NCBI GenBank assembly: GCA_031398385.1 | Contig: JANNNE010000252.1 | Span: 1 to 7,478 of the forward strand | Length of the DNA stretch: 7,478 nucleotides | Origin: Ideonella_A sp031398385 | GTDB lineage: Bacteria; Pseudomonadota; Gammaproteobacteria; Burkholderiales; Burkholderiaceae_C | Direction: 5' to 3' | In this document: piece after piece, positions 1 to 6,313 of the stretch | Numbering within the stretch: the stretch's first letter is position 1 | Layout of the letters: every line of letters starts with the position of its first letter | The notes under the pieces: generated by a model | Told to the model about the DNA's origin: nothing | The model's input: only the letters and a program-made list of their open reading frames with translations | Databases searched by the model: none | Made by a program: the position numbers and the translations under genes

Positions 1-236
1 GACCGTAAGTAAAGGAGGAGGGCCGGAACGAGCAGCTCCGAAGCGCTCGGTAATTGAACCGGCCCGGGGGACATGGAGGTCACCCAGTACCCCGCCGCCC
101 CGAGCTCGCTCCGCCCACCGAGCTCGCTCCGACGACCAACTCCGCTCCGACAACCGATCGCATCTCGACCGCTCGCCCTCGACGGGCTGGCAGCCGTCCG
201 CCGGCCTGGGCACGGTGGTCGTGCTGATCGATTCAT
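1..236 (-). CDS. Doubtful partial reading frame downstream of the permease, cut by the window edge
   Basis: An ATG at 236-234 overlaps the permease stop codon as ATGA and has a GAGG Shine-Dalgarno-like sequence (245-248 on the plus strand) 8 nt upstream. The frame then stays open to the left edge (78 codons). A second CUT1 permease would be expected here, and the coupling geometry fits. The protein does not: it is Arg/Ser/Gly/Pro-rich, has a hexapeptide period (RSELGG-like) that simply translates the 18-bp DNA repeat, and uses CGA, TCA and TTA codons unlike the neighbouring genes. The only hydrophobic stretch is a short LLVPALLLYL at the very edge, after an internal ATG at 74-72. It may be non-coding, or an odd N-terminus of a permease that starts further left. 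Weakly supported. Confidence 0.2.
   Translation of the reverse strand, partial: MNRSARPPCPGRRTAASPSRASGRDAIGCRSGVGRRSELGGRSELGAAGYWVTSMSPGPVQLPSASELLVPALLLYLR
100..167. repeat. 18-bp tandem repeat, three clear units plus one degenerate unit
   Basis: On the plus strand, CCGAGCTCGCTCCG occurs exactly at 100-113 and 118-131. A diverged copy, CCAACTCCGCTCCG, lies at 136-149, and a more degenerate CCGATCGCATCTCG at 154-167. Each is followed by a 4-nt linker (ccca, acga, acaa), giving a strict 18-bp period. 18 is a multiple of three, so any frame crossing it keeps phase and encodes a six-residue period. Its function is unknown. Confidence 0.8.
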
Positions 237-1120
237 CGCGCTCGCCTCAGGCGGAACATCAGCCACGAGATGGCGAGCGTGATGCCCAGCAACACCATTG
301 CCAATGACGCGCCGTAGCCGAGGTTCAGTTCGGTGAACGAGGTCCGGTAGGCGTACAGGTTTAGGATTTCGGTCGCCGAGCCGGGGCCGCCACCGGTGGC
401 GGCGAAGATGGCCGCGAAGGCCGACAACGCGGTCATCGTGCGCAGGATCACCACCATCACGACGGCCGGTCGGATCAGCGGCAGCGTGATGTGGCGAAAG
501 CGTTGCCAGGCACCTGCGCGATCCAGACGGGCCGCTTCATAGACATCGGGCGGCAGTGTCGACAAGGTGGCCAGCAGCACCAGAAAGGCGAATGGCGTCC
601 ATTGCCAGGTGTGGATCGCGATCACCGAGATCAATGCGAGCTGCGGATCGCCCAGCCAGTTGTGGCTGTCCATGCCGAGCGCTCGCGTCACCAGATCGAC
701 CAGACCGAATTCGGGCGCCAGCACCAGTGTGCGCCAGAACAGGCCGACCACCACGGGCGCCAGCACGATCGGCAGGATTGCCGCGATGCGCAGCATGCCC
801 TGGCCTTTCGGAATCTGCAGCACCAGCAGGGCGAGCGACAGCCCGATGGCCACTTGAAGAGCGACAGTCGACGCGGTGTAGATCGCCGTCAGGATCAAGG
901 AATTCCAGAAACGCGGGTCGCTGCCCATCCTGGCGTAGTTCTCGAGGCCGGCAAAGCCAGACAGCCACGGCATGCCGAGGTCGAGGCGGTGCAGGCTGTT
1001 CCAGGCCAGATAGACCAGTGGTGCAGAAGTTGTCAACACCAGCACGCCGATCGCCGGCAGCAACAACGCCAGCGCGAAGCGTCGCTCGCGTGACTCCAGC
1101 GTCGGGGCGCTGCTCAGCAT
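233..1120 (-). CDS. ABC sugar/polyol transporter permease (CUT1, MalF/UgpA-like)
   Basis: This is an inner-membrane subunit of a binding-protein-dependent importer, 295 aa, the usual size for the family. Six hydrophobic segments are visible near residues 15-40, 74-102, 109-135, 161-186, 216-240 and 267-290. The cytoplasmic EAA loop that docks the ATPase is clear at about 195-218 (EAARLDRAGAWQRFRHITLP). I placed the start at the ATG of 1120. The frame runs further upstream, but that extension (65 codons) is Arg/Ser-rich shadow sequence that overlaps the binding-protein gene. The Shine-Dalgarno is weak. The gene follows the binding-protein gene on the same strand after 46 nt, so they should form one operon. 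A permease of this class normally pairs with a second, MalG-like permease, which is not in view. The substrate cannot be read from the sequence. Confidence 0.93.
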   Translation of the reverse strand: MLSSAPTLESRERRFALALLLPAIGVLVLTTSAPLVYLAWNSLHRLDLGMPWLSGFAGLENYARMGSDPRFWNSLILTAIYTASTVALQVAIGLSLALLVLQIPKGQGMLRIAAILPIVLAPVVVGLFWRTLVLAPEFGLVDLVTRALGMDSHNWLGDPQLALISVIAIHTWQWTPFAFLVLLATLSTLPPDVYEAARLDRAGAWQRFRHITLPLIRPAVVMVVILRTMTALSAFAAIFAATGGGPGSATEILNLYAYRTSFTELNLGYGASLAMVLLGITLAISWLMFRLRRAR

Positions 1121-1166
1121 CGCTTCCCGGGTCGAGTATGTGGCGCCTGGCAGGGCCAGTCCGTGG

Positions 1167-2585
1167 TCATCCCTTGAGGATCTGCTCGATGCGGATCTGC
1201 GCATCGTCGAGCGCTTCCTTCGGCTTCTTCTGACCGACCAGCGCCGACTGGATCGCGGTGGCCATCGTCTCGCCGATGGCCGGCCACTGCGGCACGCGGG
1301 GACGCCAATCGACATCGGTATCCTGTTCGAGTGATTCGAGCGCGGCGGGGATGAAGTTGTCGCCAGCGTTCTTCATCGCTGCAGCGAACTCCGGCGAGCG
1401 CCAGATCGACATCCGGTTCACGCCGGAGCGTTTGGCCGGGCCATCGAAGCCATGCGACGTGCGCATCTGCGTGGGTGCGGACGCGGCCCAGGTGATGAAC
1501 AGCCAGGTGGCGCGTTTCTGCTTGTCCGACAAGGCTGCGTTGACCGGGAAGCCCCAGTTCCAGATCGACGTGACGCGTTTGCCCGACGGCCCCTTGGGCC
1601 AGCGCGCATAGGCGATCTTGCCGACCACCTTCGATTTCTCGGGGTTGTTGATCACGGCGGCCGACGAATGGGCGTCCAGATAGGTGGCCACCGTGCCTTG
1701 CGAGAACGCATCGGCGATGTCGGGCCAGTTCCAGTTGCGAACCGCGGGGGGCGCATATTTCGTCAGCGCGTCCACATACCATTCGAGCGCCTTGACCGCC
1801 TCGGGCGTGTTGACGACCACCTTGCCGTTTTGCATCCAGCTGCCGCCGAAGCCACGGAAGATCGACGGATAGACGTACATGTTCTGGCCCGCGCCGGCGA
1901 AACCGCGGATCGCCAGCCCGTGGATGCGCTCGGCCGGGTCGGTCAGCGCCTTTGCATTGGCCAGCAGCTGGTCGTAGGTTTCGGCCGGCTTCAGGCCCTT
2001 GGCCGCATAGAGATCCTTGCGGTAGACCTGCACCGTGACCTCGCCGTCGTAGGGAATCCCGTAGGGCTTGCCATCCACCGAATCGGCTTCGCGCCAGGCC
2101 TTGATGATGTCGTCGTAGCGGAACCAGGCCGGATCGGTCAGCGAGGCGTCGTTGAGGTATTTGTCGAGCGGTTCGACCCACTTGTTCGAGACATACAGCG
2201 GGTAATACATCGGGTCGGCCGCATGCGTGGCGTAGGTTGCCGTCTTCGACGACAGATCCAGCATGGCCTTCTGCCGGATCTGGCCGGGCGGTACTTTCTC
2301 GAAGCGCAGCTTGATGCCGGTCAGCGCCTCGAACTGCGGCTGCAGCGTGATCAGGTTCTCGAAATAGCTGGCCGGGATGACGGCGACCGTGATGGCCTCG
2401 CCAGCGGCCTGTTTCCAGTCGATCTTGGCGCTTTGGTAGGCGCCGAGGTCGGTCGTCTGCGCGAATGCCGGGCCGAAGAATGACGGGCCGAATGCACCGG
2501 CCGCGCCGAGCACGGCGCCATTCCGCAGCAATCGACGGCGGTCGGGCTGCATCGGTTCAACAGGATTGGTGCGGCGCTCGGTCAT
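1167..2585 (-). CDS. Extracellular solute-binding protein, family 1 (CUT1 ABC importer), probably Tat-exported
   Basis: This 472-aa periplasmic receptor would deliver a carbohydrate-like ligand to the adjacent permease. A twin-arginine-type signal is visible: RRRLLR at 16-21, a hydrophobic run at about 23-38, and a likely cleavage after AFA at 40-42. Family landmarks are GKPYGIPYDGEVTVQVYRKD (172-191), which matches the usual GKxYGIP...YrKDL segment, and IWNWGFPVNA followed by WLFITWAAS (341-370), which matches the C-lobe hinge motif. The start at 2585 is backed by GGAGA (2593-2597) with 7-nt spacing; an internal Met12 would still keep the signal. It is the first gene of the importer operon and divergent from the LacI-type regulator. 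It is probably a sugar or polyol receptor, but a specific ligand would be a guess. Tat export suggests folding before translocation. Confidence 0.93.
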   Translation of the reverse strand: MTERRTNPVEPMQPDRRRLLRNGAVLGAAGAFGPSFFGPAFAQTTDLGAYQSAKIDWKQAAGEAITVAVIPASYFENLITLQPQFEALTGIKLRFEKVPPGQIRQKAMLDLSSKTATYATHAADPMYYPLYVSNKWVEPLDKYLNDASLTDPAWFRYDDIIKAWREADSVDGKPYGIPYDGEVTVQVYRKDLYAAKGLKPAETYDQLLANAKALTDPAERIHGLAIRGFAGAGQNMYVYPSIFRGFGGSWMQNGKVVVNTPEAVKALEWYVDALTKYAPPAVRNWNWPDIADAFSQGTVATYLDAHSSAAVINNPEKSKVVGKIAYARWPKGPSGKRVTSIWNWGFPVNAALSDKQKRATWLFITWAASAPTQMRTSHGFDGPAKRSGVNRMSIWRSPEFAAAMKNAGDNFIPAALESLEQDTDVDWRPRVPQWPAIGETMATAIQSALVGQKKPKEALDDAQIRIEQILKG

Positions 2586-2602
2586 GGCGTTGTCTCCATC
2601 GC

Positions 2603-2623
2603 GGTGTCCGGCTCGTGGACACC
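2603..2623 (-). promoter_or_regulatory. Hairpin in the leader of the importer operon
   Basis: GGTGTCC (2603-2609) and GGACACC (2617-2623) form a perfect 7-bp stem with a 7-nt loop. It ends 5 nt before the GGAGA ribosome-binding site of the binding-protein gene. There is no U-run, so it is not an intrinsic terminator. It may stabilise the mRNA or influence translation start. Confidence 0.4.
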
Positions 2624-2682
2624 TTCGGTTGGCGGGAAAAGCGGCGGCTGTCGTCGTATCGAATCGCTGCGATGCATCATGC

Positions 2683-2700
2683 GATGTATTCGATTACATC
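2683..2700. promoter_or_regulatory. LacI-family operator O1, over the predicted importer transcription start
   Basis: GATGTATTCGATTACATC is an 18-bp palindrome with a central CG, the hallmark of LacI/GalR operators. Only the T/T pair at positions 7 and 12 fails to match. It abuts the downstream edge of the predicted minus-strand -10 box, so the +1 site would lie inside it. Binding there should block transcription of the importer. The likely ligand-responsive binder is the adjacent LacI-type protein (inference from proximity). Confidence 0.7.
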
Positions 2701-2701
2701 A

Positions 2702-2730
2702 ACCATATCAGCGAGTGAACCGCCAGACAA
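2702..2730 (-). promoter_or_regulatory. Predicted sigma70-type promoter for the importer operon
   Basis: Read on the minus strand, TTGTCT (-35, at 2725-2730, 4/6 to consensus) is followed after exactly 17 nt by TATGGT (-10, at 2702-2707, 4/6). Transcription would start near 2695, giving a leader of about 110 nt. Both boxes are imperfect, but the spacing is ideal and the position directly next to operator O1 fits a repressible promoter. Confidence 0.5.
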
Positions 2731-2774
2731 TAGTGAGATGACTATGGTTTCTACCAAGGTCGATTGATCAACAT

Positions 2775-2790
2775 TTGTAATCGAATTCAA
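2775..2790. promoter_or_regulatory. Second LacI-family operator (O2) ahead of the regulator gene
   Basis: TTGTAATCGAATTCAA is a palindrome (6 of 8 half-site pairs match) centred on CG. It shares the core TGTAwTCGAwT with O1, and the centres are 91 bp apart. It overlaps TGTAAT (2776-2781), a 5/6 match to a plus-strand -10 box for the regulator, though no good -35 is visible. This suggests autoregulation, and possibly looping between O1 and O2. Confidence 0.55.
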
Positions 2791-2819
2791 CCCATTCCTC
2801 GGCCCCCGATTCGACCCAC

Positions 2820-3881
2820 GTGCAAACGATCCGTGATCGCAGCGATCCCCTCACCTCGGGCAAACGCCCGAGTGCAAAGGATGTCGCACGTCTGGCGGGG
2901 GTGTCGACCGCCACCGTGTCGCGGGTGATCAACTCACCCGAACAGGTTGACGTCACGACCCGCCAGCTGGTGCGCGATGCGGTGGCCCAGCTGCGCTACC
3001 TGCCGCATGGCGCCGCGCGTGCGCTGCGCAGCCACCGCAGCCAGATGGTCGGGGCGGTGGTGCCGTCGTTCGACTATGCCTTGTATGCACGCACCACCAG
3101 CGCCATGCAGGCGGTGCTCGATCCCAAAGGTTATGCGATGGTGCTGGCTGAACACCATTACGACCTGAAGGCCGAACTGCGGACCACCGAACAGCTGATC
3201 GGTCATGGCGTTGACGCTTTCGTCTTCGTCGGTCTGGACCACGACCCGGCGCTGTTTGCGCTGCTGGAAGGTTATGGTCGACCGTATGTGCTGACCTGGG
3301 GTGTCGACCCGATGCGCCGCCACCCCAGCATCGGCTTCGACAACCGCGCCGCGACCTTCGACATGACACGTCACCTGATTGCACTGGGGCACCGCCGGTT
3401 TGGCTTGCTCAGTGCGACGCCGGAGGGCAACGACCGGGCGACCGAGCGTGGTGCCGGCATGCGCGCCGCCTTGCAGCAGGCCGGGCTGCAACTGGAGGAT
3501 CGGTGTGTGCGATACGGGCCGATCGACCTCGGCGCGGCCTGCGCAATGATGCATGAACTGCTCGCGTTGAAGAACCGCCCGACCGCTGTCGTCGGCACCA
3601 ATGATGTCTTCGCGGTCGGCGGCATGATGGCCTGCCGCGAGGCCGGGGTCTCGATCCCGCGGCAGATGTCGATCACCGGTGTCGACAACACCGATCTCGG
3701 CGCCACCCAGACCCCGGCGCTGACCAGCATCCGGACGCCGATCGTCGAAACCGGCAGAGCCGCGGCGGAGTTGTTGATTGCCCGGTTGGAGGGACAGCCG
3801 CACCAGGCTTTCCAGACGCTGCCGTTTGAGCTGGTTCCGCGCGGCAGCACCGGCAGGCCGGCACCGCGGGGGCAGCGTTGA
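2820..3881 (+). CDS. LacI/GalR-family transcriptional regulator
   Basis: This 353-aa DNA-binding regulator should use a small-molecule effector, typically a sugar or derivative. The N-terminal helix-turn-helix is at about 19-39 (AKDVARLAGVSTATVSRVIN). The hinge region YLPHGAARAL is at 60-69, with the minor-groove Leu at 69 and His where Asn is common. The periplasmic-binding-protein-like effector domain fills about 75-345 and ends with the family tail (LPFELVPRGST). The start is GTG at 2820: an in-frame TAA lies at 2778-2780, and no other standard start occurs before the helix-turn-helix. No Shine-Dalgarno is visible. The gene is divergent from the importer and has CG-centred palindromes in the shared gap, so it most likely represses the importer operon and itself. 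Its effector is unknown. Confidence 0.95.
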   Translation: MQTIRDRSDPLTSGKRPSAKDVARLAGVSTATVSRVINSPEQVDVTTRQLVRDAVAQLRYLPHGAARALRSHRSQMVGAVVPSFDYALYARTTSAMQAVLDPKGYAMVLAEHHYDLKAELRTTEQLIGHGVDAFVFVGLDHDPALFALLEGYGRPYVLTWGVDPMRRHPSIGFDNRAATFDMTRHLIALGHRRFGLLSATPEGNDRATERGAGMRAALQQAGLQLEDRCVRYGPIDLGAACAMMHELLALKNRPTAVVGTNDVFAVGGMMACREAGVSIPRQMSITGVDNTDLGATQTPALTSIRTPIVETGRAAAELLIARLEGQPHQAFQTLPFELVPRGSTGRPAPRGQR

Positions 3882-3883
3882 GC

Positions 3884-5245
3884 TCAGTCTTCGTGGCCGA
3901 GCCAGGCGCCTTCGGATTCGAGACGCAATTGCAAGGTGACGGGATCCAGCTCGCGCGGTCGGATGCCGGCCTGCGCGGCGAGCGCTGCGGCGGTTCCGGC
4001 GGCCTGACCCATCACGAAGCAGCCGCCGGATACGCGGGCCGCTGACTGGCCCATGTGGGTCATCGATCCGCAGCGTCCGGCCACCAACAGGTTGTCGACC
4101 TGTTTCGGCAGCAGCATGCGGTAGGGCAGGTGGTTGAAGCCACGTGAATGGGGGATGTCCTGCCACTTCAGCTTGATGTCGCCGGCCACGTGTTCCTCGA
4201 TCATCCAGCCGTTGACGCCGATGCTGTCGGTGAAACTGACGCAATCGAGCACATCGCTCTCGGTCAGCTGGTAGTCACCGATGATGCGGCGGGTTTCGCG
4301 CAGGCCGACCTGCGGCGCGATCTCGAGGATGTAGGACTGGTCGAAACCCGGCACCGATTCGCGCAGAAACTGGAAAAAGTCGACGATCTGGCGCCGGCCT
4401 TCGATCTCGCCGCGGCTCAACTGAACCGCGTCGGTGCCGTCGACCGGGCTGCCATCGGGGTTGGCCAGCTGGGTCACGTTGGCGCGCCATTCAGTCGGAT
4501 TTTTCTGTGGCCGGATGATCGGCGTCTTGCGCGCGAATTTCCGCCCGCCTTCCGCGGCCTGCGCCATCAGTCGGTCGAAGATCTTGAAGTCGGTGCCGAC
4601 CCGCGCCGGGTCGACGTTGTTGACCCGGAACATCGTCGACGGATACATCATGTCGTGTCCGCTGCTGCCTTTTTCGAACGGTACGCCGGCATGGGCGGAC
4701 AGGTCGCCATCACCTGAACAATCGATGAAGTGGCGCCCGATCACGGCCTGACGACCTGACCGCGTCTCGATCAGCAGCGCGCCGATTTCATTCGGGGTAT
4801 TCATCACCACACCAACCGCCTGCGCATGGAACAGCAACTGCGCACCGCTGACCAGCACCAGGCCGTCGGCTGCCACCTTGAAGGCGGCGTTGTCGTAGGC
4901 CTGCGCGGCGATCTTGCCGCCGAACACCGAATGTGGCTCGTTGAGACCGCCGAGCGCGCGCATGCGGTCGAGCAGGTCGTCGGCGACGCCGTGGACCACC
5001 TGGCGGATCTCGCCATGCACATTGGCGTGCAGGCCGCAGAAGTTGGTGACACCGGCGGCCGTTCCCATGCCGCCGAGAAAGCCGTAACGCTCGATCAGCA
5101 ACACCGTCTGCCCGGCCCTTGCCGCGGCTGCCGCAGCGGCGATCCCGGCCGGTCCACCGCCGAGCACGACCACATCGAATTCGCCGAACACCCGCGTCTG
5201 GCGGGCTGGTTCGGTCAGGAAGCGATCAGGTGTGGCGTCGCTCAT
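3884..5245 (-). CDS. FAD-dependent oxidoreductase, FAD_oxidored (PF12831) type
   Basis: This 453-aa, probably cytoplasmic flavoprotein has no signal peptide. The Rossmann dinucleotide-binding motif is at 24-52: FDVVVLGGGPAG, with Glu52 placed to bind the ribose. Hallmarks of the family follow: FIDCSGDGDLSAHAG (173-187), GLRETRRIIGDY (314-325) and the C-terminal FAD-binding LLVAGRCGSMTHMGQSAARV (386-405) with GQAAGTAAA (413-421). No Fe-S cysteine cluster is seen. Family members are often fused or linked to catabolic loci and their substrates are mostly unknown. The start at ATG 5245 lacks a clear Shine-Dalgarno. It lies 72 nt downstream of the Bug receptor gene on the same strand, so co-transcription is likely and the flavoprotein may oxidise or reduce the imported ligand or its product. 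Its stop is 2 bp from that of the convergent regulator. Confidence 0.9.
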   Translation of the reverse strand: MSDATPDRFLTEPARQTRVFGEFDVVVLGGGPAGIAAAAAAARAGQTVLLIERYGFLGGMGTAAGVTNFCGLHANVHGEIRQVVHGVADDLLDRMRALGGLNEPHSVFGGKIAAQAYDNAAFKVAADGLVLVSGAQLLFHAQAVGVVMNTPNEIGALLIETRSGRQAVIGRHFIDCSGDGDLSAHAGVPFEKGSSGHDMMYPSTMFRVNNVDPARVGTDFKIFDRLMAQAAEGGRKFARKTPIIRPQKNPTEWRANVTQLANPDGSPVDGTDAVQLSRGEIEGRRQIVDFFQFLRESVPGFDQSYILEIAPQVGLRETRRIIGDYQLTESDVLDCVSFTDSIGVNGWMIEEHVAGDIKLKWQDIPHSRGFNHLPYRMLLPKQVDNLLVAGRCGSMTHMGQSAARVSGGCFVMGQAAGTAAALAAQAGIRPRELDPVTLQLRLESEGAWLGHED

Positions 5246-5267
5246 GCAGCGGCTCGTGGCTGGTGTC

Positions 5268-5332
5268 GAACGCTTCGCTCATTCGACTCCCTGATTCGAC
5301 CTGCTCGCTCGATCCGCTCATTCGACTTTTAC
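5268..5332. repeat. 13-bp-period tandem repeat between receptor and oxidoreductase genes
   Basis: Units on the plus strand are ATTCGACTCCCTG (5281-5293), ATTCGACCTGCTC (5294-5306), GCTCGATCCGCTC (5307-5319) and ATTCGACTTTTAC (5320-5332), with a degenerate unit at 5268-5280. The sequence CGCTCATTCGACT is repeated exactly at 5276-5288 and 5315-5327. The last units run into the stop and final codons of the receptor gene. No U-tract or strong hairpin makes it a terminator. Confidence 0.6.
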
Positions 5333-6313
5333 GTTGGCGCGCTTGATCACGTCACCCCACAACTTGGTATCGGCGACCACGCGATCACGCATTTCTGCAG
5401 GCGTCGAGCCGATCGCTTCCCAGCCGATCGCGGCCAGCTTGTCGCGCACTTCCTTGGACTGCAGGATCTTGTTCATCTCGGTCGTCAAGCGGGTCTGGAT
5501 CGCATCGGGCATGGCCTTCGGCGCGATCGCACCGATCCACAACTCGGCCTTGAAGTTCGGCACATTGGCGGCCTCAGCGACCGTCGGTACGCCGGGCGCG
5601 CTGTCCGATGCCTTGGCCGACGTGACCGCCAGTACCTGCAGCTTGCCGGCCTTGGCCTGAGCCAGCGCACCGGACGGTGCCATGAAGGCTACCTGGATCT
5701 GGCCGCCAATGATCCCGGTGGTGACCTGGCCGAAGCCCTGATACGGTACGTGCAGCATCTCGACGCCGGTTTGCGCGGCAAACAGTTCGCCGGTCAGGTG
5801 CGAGCCGGAGCCGACGCCGACCGAGCCATAGGTGAGTGCGCCTTTGTTTGCCTTCGAATACGCCAGCAGCTCGGGCAGTGTCTTGACCGACAGGTTGTTC
5901 GAGACCACCAGCACCTGTGCGCTGGAGGCGGCGAGCGTCAGCAGGCGCAGGTCTTTCTCGACGTCGTAGGGCAGCTTTTTATACAGTACCGGCGCGGTCG
6001 TCAGCGGGCCGTTGGTGGTGAAGCCGATGGTGTGGTTGTCGTCGGCGCGCGCAACCGCGTCGACGCCGATGTTGCCGCCGGCACCAGGCTTGTTCTCGAC
6101 GATCACGGTCTGGCCCAGCACCTTGGCCAGCGGTTCGGTCACCATGCGGGCCACGATGTCCGGCGACGACCCGGCCGGAAAGCCGACCACCACCTTGACG
6201 ACCTGGGTCGGCCAGTTGGCGGTCTGAGCCTGCGTATGGGACGCCAGCAGTGCGCCGGCCGAGCCGGCCATTGCCAGACAGATTGCGCGACGAAGTTGGG
6301 ACTGAATGTTCAT
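5318..6313 (-). CDS. Bug/TctC-family periplasmic solute-binding protein (orphan tripartite tricarboxylate transporter receptor)
   Basis: This is a 331-aa receptor of the Bug family, whose known ligands are small carboxylates, amino acids or vitamins. A Sec-type signal peptide covers about 1-29 (LRRAICLAMAG core, cleavage probably after TQA). Family motifs are FPAGSSPDIVAR (45-56), ENKPGAGGNIG (73-83), and the YGSVGVGSGSHLTGELF and HVPYQG segments. The start is the ATG at 6313, because AGGAGA (6319-6324) sits 5 nt upstream; an earlier in-frame ATG at 6355 would add 14 unlikely residues before the signal. No TctA or TctB membrane gene is present, as is common for these receptors in Burkholderiales, so it must borrow a distant transporter or act as a sensor. 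It probably forms an operon with the flavoprotein gene. The ligand is unknown. Confidence 0.95.
   Translation of the reverse strand: MNIQSQLRRAICLAMAGSAGALLASHTQAQTANWPTQVVKVVVGFPAGSSPDIVARMVTEPLAKVLGQTVIVENKPGAGGNIGVDAVARADDNHTIGFTTNGPLTTAPVLYKKLPYDVEKDLRLLTLAASSAQVLVVSNNLSVKTLPELLAYSKANKGALTYGSVGVGSGSHLTGELFAAQTGVEMLHVPYQGFGQVTTGIIGGQIQVAFMAPSGALAQAKAGKLQVLAVTSAKASDSAPGVPTVAEAANVPNFKAELWIGAIAPKAMPDAIQTRLTTEMNKILQSKEVRDKLAAIGWEAIGSTPAEMRDRVVADTKLWGDVIKRANVKVE

Noticed and set aside
12..20. AAGGAGGAG resembling a strong Shine-Dalgarno on the plus strand
   Set aside because: No ATG, GTG or TTG occurs at a suitable distance. A TAA at 10-12 could end a convergent gene entering from the left, but three codons cannot support that.
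73..282. 69-codon open frame on the plus strand
   Set aside because: It translates the tandem repeat and runs antisense into the permease gene; it has no credible ribosome-binding site.
1114..2181. 355-codon open frame on the minus strand
   Set aside because: It is an out-of-frame shadow of the binding-protein gene, Arg-rich and without motifs.
1452..2483. 343-codon open frame on the plus strand
   Set aside because: It lies wholly antisense to the solute-binding protein gene and shows no recognisable domain.
2671..2689. GATGCATC palindrome and GCGATGyAT direct repeat
   Set aside because: They overlap operator O1 and are short. They may be part of the same site but do not support a separate feature.
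2701..2749. Inverted repeat AACCATA/TATGGTT, arms 35 bp apart
   Set aside because: The left arm is the predicted -10 box, but the arms are short and far apart. A mirror-image plus-strand promoter at 2743-2748 has no -35, so it was not called.
3846..3863. CCGG-CAGG-CCGG hairpin near the regulator 3' end
   Set aside because: The stem is only about 4 bp and there is no U-run, so it is not a credible terminator.
2934..4244. 436-codon open frame on the minus strand
   Set aside because: It is antisense to the regulator gene and crosses into the flavoprotein gene out of frame. Its translation is low-complexity Arg/His/Gln-rich, while the overlapped genes have clear family motifs.
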